From Tyto alba (Eukaryota > Chordata > Aves > Strigiformes > Tytonidae): a DNA stretch of 64,000 bases. How positions within the stretch are numbered: position 1 is the first letter of the stretch; each line of letters opens with the position of its first letter. The notes below the pieces were generated by a model, which was not told where the DNA came from, ran no database searches, and saw only the letters and a list, made by a program, of their open reading frames with translations. Of this stretch, positions 57,101-64,000 are shown one piece after another. Both the position numbers and the translations under genes were made by a program. Where the stretch lies: NCBI RefSeq assembly GCF_018691265.1, contig NW_024881278.1, positions 5,763,501 to 5,827,500 on the forward strand, written 5' to 3'.

Positions 57101-60100
57101 CACAGAGAGCACACTGAAATTCCTCCTCTGCATATAGAAAATACAGGAATGTGGAAATGACTCAAGAGTGTTTGGGATGCCTTTGTGGATTTCATCTATA
57201 TATATAGTATTGTATTACTTTTATAGAGATGTATATGGCAATACCATACAAAACTAATATGAGACATAAAAGTTGTTAAAAGACGTTATATGACAGATTC
57301 ACAATTTTTCCTCTGTGTATAGAGAGCAATTCAAGGTCATGGCGCCAAATTAATCTTTCAAAAGTACCTCATTTCGTTGACTACAGAAGGCTGGGACCAG
57401 TGCCCCATATTTACTATAAAAATACATATTTTAAGATATTTGAAACCAGTATTTTGATCTGTTAATATGGACCTTGTCAAAGAAAAATGCTAGCTATTGC
57501 CACCAGCCGGGTCCATTCACATGTCAGACCCTGCAAATAACAAGTGTACGCAAAGAGTTTAAAACTTTGATTGAGGATGCAATCAGTATTGCTGGTGGAG
57601 GTGTGCGGAGCACAACCCCTGCCTGCTAGGCTTTGTGGAGAAGACCTACACAATGTGCTCATGATCAAAGCAGTGGATGGTAAAGGAATGTATTAGGGCT
57701 TTGGAGAAATTGCTTTAAAAGCCTCTGGAATTACAAAGACAGTGAGAGAGACTTTCCATAGACTTTCTGGAAATGCCCTGTGAGTCACTGGTAGGTTCCC
57801 CTGGGAGCTGAAGGAGCCAGTAGGAAGATGGTAATGGCCTATTAAATTCAATAGGACGTGCTTTGGTGGTGAGTGGTGGGACCATGGCATTTCCATGTGT
57901 TTTCACTAGCTCGCAGCAGCAGGGCATGCACATTGTACTTCCTTCAGGGTACATTTTACATGCAGTGAGGTAGGGAAGCAAAGGCAGCTGCCTTCTCCCA
58001 GAGAGCCTGCAAGCACTGAATTTCCCTTTGGACTAACACTCCTCTCAATATGCATCAGTGTTTTAATGGTATTCTCTTATAAAGAGGAGGTTTTAAAAGG
58101 TGTTTTTAATACATGAGACAAACTTAAACTTCGTTACCAGTGAGTCTGGGGACCCACCATCCTTGTGTTATCTCAAGGAGGCACAGCCCTTGCTCACGTT
58201 AACTCATGTACAACCACCAAAATGGTACACTGCGTGAGGGAACAGTTCTTGTACCAGCCCAACAGAAAAGCAGGGATCTGAGATGTTCCTTGGTAGTGTA
58301 GGTGCTCAAGGATGCATCTGGAAAGTGAGGTCTTATTTGCCATGAGTAGAGCTATTATACTGATGTTACGGACCTTGCAAGAGGATAACATTCTGTGGGT
58401 GGTCCCACCTTCTCCTGGCTTATACCTAAGATGACGACAAGGCTGAAAAGACCCTGTTGGATGCCCAGAAAGGTACCAAGTTGCTAGTAATCAGGGTGCA
58501 AAGAAAGATTAGGCATGAGTAGCGGAATTGGCTTGATTGCTTTAGACAACTTTATGACTTTGTTTTCTGTCCTAAAGCTTTTTGTTGGTTCTTCTTAGTA
58601 AATTAAGTCACAGCTCATAAGATAACACTATGCAAATAAATACCCTGTAATGTTGCAATATTTTTAGTGGCTCACAATTAGCCTTGATAATCCAAAAGGT
58701 GGAGGCTAGCATATGTCATGGCTAGAGTCAGGAATAATGTGCATCTTTGTGTCTGTTTACGTATGACAAATTTCTTCAGTCACATGCAGGCCAGGCTGAG
58801 TTTAGCTGTCTTGGCCTTAATATTATCCATGTGGCTAAAATTGCCAGTCCATTTACCCTGGAAATTATTACAGTGGTACACTGCCAAATGCACAGTTGTA
58901 TTGTTCCTTTGCTTCATGCTGTTGTATGTTAAATGTACCTCTGAGTCTTAAGCAAGTCTAGATTGAGTATTTTTTGTTTAAAAGAAATTATTGGGGAAAA
59001 GGGGAATCTTTTAGTGTTCTTTCAAAAACTACCAATAATCTTTGTCATTTACTTCTAGCTTAGGTAGTTATGACTTAAAGGATAAGAAGGAAGTAAAAGG
59101 GCTTACGTAAGAATTCAGATGATGGATCACTTGAATTTATAGTTGGAAATCTGCTTTAGTGAAGGCTAGAGTAGGAGCTAGAAAATCCTAGGTTTTTCTA
59201 CACACAGCCGGGGATCAATGACTAACCCAAGCTTGTGAGCCATAAAATGAGCATACTACTTAGACCTTATATAGGTGCTGAAGTCTGATGATGATGTGGA
59301 GATGAAGGTTCTCCTATCTTTATCTACAATGGTAACTATTTGCTTGGAAATGCATATAGAGAGACTTTGCTATACTAAAACAGCCAATCTTGTGTCATCT
59401 GAACGTTGGGACCATCCAGGCTGGGAATTGTGTGAGTCCCTCTTTAAAGGATGAACACGCTCAAGTATCCCAGAAGAGCAGCCATTTGGGGCACCTCTTC
59501 TTCTGGCAAGCTGTTAGGATCTGCATGCTTGAGAGGCATCCCAAACTGAGAAGGAGGTGTTTCTCTTCAAATTAGCTCTTGTCTAAGGAATAGACCTAGA
59601 GGAATGAGCCCTCCATGAGGAAAACTCTTGTAAATGACAAATTCTTCACTGTTGTTCCCAAAGCAGAGAGATTTTGTAAGGGTCACCCATTCTGCAATAA
59701 GAGTTTTCTTACAATTTCATGAGGAGATAGTCTTATGTCTCCATGGGGAAAGATTCATCTCTCTATGTGATTCTTCTTTTGGGTAGGATAAGGAAAGCAA
59801 TTGCAAGGCTTAGAGAGTAGCAGCTCTCATGAAGGAAACAGGCTATCAGCCATCTCTGGAAACCAGCACTGCCTGTCAGGGAGAAACTCTGTTCTTGTAC
59901 AAAGCACACATTTCATTGTGCACTTGCAATGCAAAGGTTGAGCATAATATATACCTGTATCTTAGTCAATAAAATCTGAATGCAGAGAAGAAATATTACG
60001 TCCTTTCTTGTTTGTTTTGCAGAAGAGAACAGAGGCTTGCTGGCACCAAGAGAAACCTTTTTTTTTTTTTGGCTTTCACTGCCATTTTTCCTCTATGGAA

Positions 60101-60779
60101 AGGGGGAGACATTTTGGCTGTAGTTGCATCTGTTTTCACTATTACCAAGAACAAAAATTCCATTTTCCAAGTGAACTTAAGGTCCAAGGGCCAGCTTAGT
60201 TTCCTTCAATAATTCCTGAATCTTTCTCGCATGATCAGCTCTTCTCATGATGAGCATGAGAAGGAAACCAGGAAGGGCAGCGCAGCTGTCCAGAGCAAAA
60301 TCTTCAGGCTCTTTCCTGAGATTCTCACAAATCTGGGGCAAGCTTTCTATTTATTGCAAGGTTGAATTACAAAAGCAGGGATAACGTAGTTAGTGTGCAA
60401 TGTGCTTGTGCTCTCAAATGACTCTAGATGTCTGGTGTGTTACATGCTGCCTGCTCTTGATGCCTGAAAAGACCCTCTGTTAAAAGTACGCCTGGTGGTA
60501 GCTTGCAAACTGAAATAATAATCCCACTGCTTTCTTGCGTGGATTCAGCCTTGGGTCATGGGAATGCACAACCAGGGTGTGTGTGGCCAAGTCTGTTTGA
60601 AAGATCACAAAGAGTATCTGAAATGCAATGTGCTTTTTCACCCCATTTTCTTCCCGTCCTTTTTCTTCCATTTCCCAGCAGAATAACATCTTTTTAGTCT
60701 CCTTTTCCCTTCCATCTGGTATTTGCCTCCTTCCTCTTTCCTCGCAACCCACAAATGTTTGCTGCTCTCTCGGCTGCTG
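54151..60779. other. Non-coding stretch, largely unremarkable
   Basis: About 6.6 kb of unique AT-rich DNA. Low-complexity spots are a TTTG/T-rich run at 55931-55970 and a T run at 60059-60070. A strong donor-like GAGGTAAGT lies at 55118-55126 without a convincing acceptor. Two perfect GLI-type words lie at 56936-56944 and, on the opposite strand, at 58396-58404. No coding frame, RNA gene or repeat family was recognised. Confidence 0.6.
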
Positions 60780-61000
60780 TCTTGGGCCCCGGATGCTGTT
60801 TGATAAACAGCGGCTAATCTCGAAGGAGCACGTCGGCTCTGCTGGCCGTGCAGCAGGAAGCGGCGGTTTCCCTCCTGAGCCCTGCAGCGAGGTCTCCTCC
60901 GGCAGCAAGGCCCTGCTCCCCATCTTCTCCTCGCACCCCTCCTGCTTTGTCCCTGCACCCGGGGTGTGTCCTGGGCACGGGGCCAGAGAGGTCCTCTCTG
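60780..61000. promoter_or_regulatory. GC-rich patch with moderate CpG
   Basis: GC is markedly higher than in the flanks, with about a dozen CpGs in 220 bases. Open frames of 127-147 codons overlap it on both strands for compositional reasons. It ends abruptly at an AT-rich stretch (61015-61140). It could be a weak CpG island. Confidence 0.3.
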
Positions 61001-62769
61001 AGCAGTGGTGATTAGATTAAGTTAAAAATGAAAAATATGATAGATCAAATGGAGTAGACAGAAGATAAATAGATTATTCTTATTTTTTTACAGAGGTTGT
61101 TCTTATTTTTTACTTGAGTAACTTGAATTTTTAATAGCTTGGGTTGTTTGGTTTTTTTTTGTTTTGTTTTGTTTTTATCTTGGTTGGCTGAAGGTAATTA
61201 TCTGCAATTTGAGCAATACTGCTTTGTTCCAACCGGACACTTGGTATATTTTATTTCTGCAGTGAAACACTGTATGCAATCTTCCAGCCCAATTGTGAGT
61301 GTTCTTCCTAAAATTTTCTTTCTAGGAGTAAACATCCCTATAATAGTCATTGCTGAACTGTTTGCAGTAGACAAACACAAAAGGGTTGCAAATGCAGCCA
61401 AAGATAGAAATCAAAATAAATATTCTCAAAAATCTTTGGCACTGTTTGCTCACCTTTGGAATATACATCCTGTTCCTCTTCTTAAAATCTTTTATTTTAT
61501 TTTTTGAATATAGCAGGGTGAGCTGGTATTTCTTCTGCTCAAGCTGTCTTTAAACTTATATTTCAACAGTGGCAGCAGATTATGAGACGATACTTATAGA
61601 AATGACATTATATCATTCTTTAAAATATCCATCCTGAAAGGCAAAATCTGCAGAAATTATAGGACTAAGAGGCCTCCTTTGAGAGGCAGAAACTATTTTA
61701 ACTCGTTATTTTTAGAGCTCTGCAAATCACATATTTTTTCTCTTCACTGGCAATTCAGGAAAAAAAAAAATTGGAAATTGTAATAAGTTTTAAAAAAAAG
61801 AATCCTTCACAACTTTTTTCTATAAAATGGAAAGTTGAAATATGTCATTTGTGGGCAAATGAGATGCTTCACTTTAATTTCAACCATTTTTTAGTTCCTT
61901 TTCTTAGAAAAAATTAAACACAGAATGGTCTATCATGGGCTTGGCTGCCCGTGTGGAGTGGATGGGGGTTGTTGTTCAGGACCCCTGTCCTGGAGCATGA
62001 ATAGTGACACACACACACGCACAACTCCGTGTTTCTGTGGTCGGCTGATCCACTGTGAACACAACACGGGTAACCCTGTGCCTGTGAGGCTACGGACTTC
62101 GCTCCCACCTTGCGCCACAAGCTGTGCAAAATTAAACAAAGAAATTGAATCATCCGGAATACTTTAGAGGAATAATGCTGAAATCTCCTGTGATCGCTGG
62201 CATTATCCTCAGCACCGTTTCTTAAATTAGCCTATTAAATCAATTGCCAGGGATGGGAAGGTGCTAGTACTGTGAGGAGCTGTGTGGGGAGCCCCACCAC
62301 ACCCTGGGGAGGTGGTGGGGCACCCGTGCCAGGATGCTGCCCTCACATCCTTCCTGGTGCTCTGCCCACCAGTGCGTGGATAAGTCATGGGAACAGCTGT
62401 TTTCAATGAGGAGATGGTGCTGTAAACAGAGCCCTGAAACTTTCTGGTATTAAGGAAGGTTGAGCGCTGATTTCATTTTTACGGGATGGATTTTGAAGAG
62501 GGTCCTGATTGGTAATAATCAGCCACTAAAAACTGTTACAGTAGGGAAGAGGTGGATAAAGACAAGGGTAATGGCAGTGCAATAATTCCACGTGGATTAA
62601 GGAGAAACCGACATCCAATATAGCACAGAAGAAAATTTGTCAGGATTTGCTTTGGCTAATGCAGGCTTTATAAACAGGAATACAGCTCACTAGAGACAGG
62701 TCTAGCAGATGAAAACAGGCACAGGAGTTTCCTTTTTGTGGCTGAGTGAAAGGGCTGTACCACACAAGG
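61001..62769. other. AT-rich non-coding stretch
   Basis: A small duplication of TTCTTATTTTTT occurs near 61077 and 61101. A TTTTG-rich run lies at 61151-61177 and an A run at 61760-61770. Short CA repeats occur at 62007-62020. No gene is supported. Confidence 0.6.
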
Positions 62770-62870
62770 CAAATGCTGCCTTGCCTTGCCTTTTCATGCT
62801 GTGCTGTGCCTTGTCTCGCCTTGCATTGCCACGCTGTGCCTTGAATTTCATGCCGTGCTGTGCCACAGCC
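62770..62870. repeat. Decayed pentanucleotide tandem array
   Basis: The stretch is built from degenerate five-base units of the kind TGCCT, TGTGC and CTTGC, beginning with CTGCCTTGCCTTGCC and continuing as CATGCTGTGCTGTGCC. The periodicity is visible but many units are mutated, so it is an old minisatellite or microsatellite. It keeps frames open on both strands and produces cysteine- and alanine-rich chance peptides. Confidence 0.7.
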
Positions 62871-64000
62871 TCTCGTGTCACCGCCTCTGGCAGTGTGCAC
62901 CAGAGGGAGAAGGAAAGTCAGCACAGGCGCAGGAGCTCGTGGTACTGCCAAGTATTTCCTTGGAGCCACGAATATCTGGCTGCTCTTTCCTGCCCTTCTG
63001 ACTCATGCTTGCCACCTTGTGAACCTTTTTGTTCGTACCTGAGCCCAGCACCAGCTGAGCCTGCTCTGCACCCCGGGGCTACCCAGCCTCCCCCGCTCCC
63101 CACTGGCCATCGGTGGCACTTTGGGCACAGCCTGGGGGTGGCAGGTCTGCACTGATGGCACCAAGCCCTTGCCTCCACTGCTCACTGCAGAAGGAGCACC
63201 TTCCGCTGGTCCGTGCCTCTGGAACCGCTGTGCTCCGCAGCACTGTGGCCACTGTGGGGGTGACAGGCATGAGGAAGGTGTAGCAGAGCAGACCGAGGTC
63301 TGGCTTTTCATTTTTATTTTTGTTGGGAAGGATCTTCGAGGGAAAGGGGACTGAAGCTTCCTGGGTGAAAGAGCCAGAAGGAGATTCGGTGGCTCCATGA
63401 CACCAGAGATGTTGCCATCATCAAGAGCAAGTTTGAGGCAATGGAGGAAGAAGTTTACAATGTGAGGAAGGGGAACAGGAGATCTGGAGAAGGTTAGGTG
63501 ATCAGTGGGGATTGACATGATATTCAGTGAGAAGAAACTGTTTCTTGGGTGTCTTATGTGCAGTCGGTTCAGTGGGCTCCCACAGGATCTCACGCAGGGA
63601 CTGGGACTCGTGCAGCAGTGTCAGAGAGCACCTTCACTTGCCAGACACTCTGCTCACAAGCAGATGTCCCAGAAGATACAGTCCTGAGCCTTGTTTCCAA
63701 CTCAGGAAATGGCTGCTTCAATATCACTGTCGATAAAGAATAGTTCTGCTTCTATTTCCTTTTCCTTTCTTCTTCTTTTTTTTTTCTTTATTAGTGAGAA
63801 AATGAGAAAAGAGAAAAGATCTCAGTAGGAGAAACTTGTTTTTTCAGAAATATCACTTCCAAAACTTCTTCCTCAGAGTGGCTCATCCTGTAATTTAAGA
63901 GTTTTTGCTTAATTACATTTTTCAACTTCCCTCTCTTAATTACTTTTGTTTTTTGTGTTTTTTTTTTTTTTTATTAACACCTAAACATACTACTATTTGG
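62871..64000. other. Non-coding stretch, GC-richer then AT-rich
   Basis: From 62871 to 63300 GC is moderately high with scattered CpGs, and the minus-strand open frame of 196 codons (63003-63593) is judged chance, since no domain is seen and two further phases are open over the same DNA. From 63740 to the end the sequence becomes T-rich, with runs at 63775-63785 and 63957-63972. The window ends inside this AT-rich DNA. Confidence 0.55.

Noticed and set aside
63003..63593. 196-codon open frame on the minus strand
   Set aside because: Compositional effect of GC-rich DNA; proline- and serine-rich without a domain, and other phases are open as well.
1..64000. CRISPR arrays, operons, prokaryotic mobile elements, endogenous retroviral genes
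   Set aside because: No spaced identical repeats, no gene clusters, no recognisable viral or transposase protein segments; the sequence is vertebrate non-coding DNA.

Overview
The window looks like non-coding DNA from a sauropsid vertebrate genome, most probably a bird. There is no bacterial-style gene packing. Overall base composition is moderately AT-rich, with scattered GC/CpG-rich patches. Mammalian-type interspersed repeats (Alu, B1 or young L1) are absent. What remains is many T/A homopolymers, a few short microsatellites, and eroded ancient amniote repeats: MIR-like SINE relics, palindromic non-autonomous DNA-element relics, and a relic resembling a repeat common in turtle, crocodile and bird DNA. 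The species cannot be fixed from the sequence alone.

I found no protein-coding gene, rRNA, tRNA or recognisable small RNA gene that I can support. The longest open frames (about 160-213 codons) sit in GC-rich or low-complexity DNA, overlap open frames in other phases, carry no recognisable domain and lack convincing splice structure. The window therefore reads as intergenic DNA or a very long intron.

Layout. 1-1750, 5215-5660, 7260-7745, 8930-9720, 10430-10955, 12160-12560, 28350-28830, 33180-33410, 35080-35260, 42100-42420, 46660-46845 and 47740-47900 are complex, mostly repeat-free stretches rich in homeodomain (TAATTA), POU, SOX and HOX/PBX-like words. They look like conserved non-coding elements near a developmental gene, but this is inference, because conservation cannot be seen in one sequence. 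CpG-dense patches lie at 4960-5180, 29515-29690, 37125-37345, 47610-47745, 49780-50130 and 60780-60990; the one at 37125-37345 is the best CpG-island candidate. Repeats include poly-C at 10323-10357, a compound (AAC)n/(AAT)n array at 14191-14275, a decayed pentanucleotide array at 62770-62870, and short tandem duplications at 8703, 15538, 17844 and 38316.

Most worth checking: three short exon-like segments bounded by consensus splice signals (27651-27678, 40460-40558, 47382-47453); a SOX-POU composite at 33284-33314; a HOX/PBX/MEIS-like composite at 7689-7708; a 35-bp perfect tandem duplication at 8703-8777; two long perfect palindromes (36451-36468, 38208-38223); and three perfect GLI-type 9-mers. 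I did not find evidence of a new multi-gene system.
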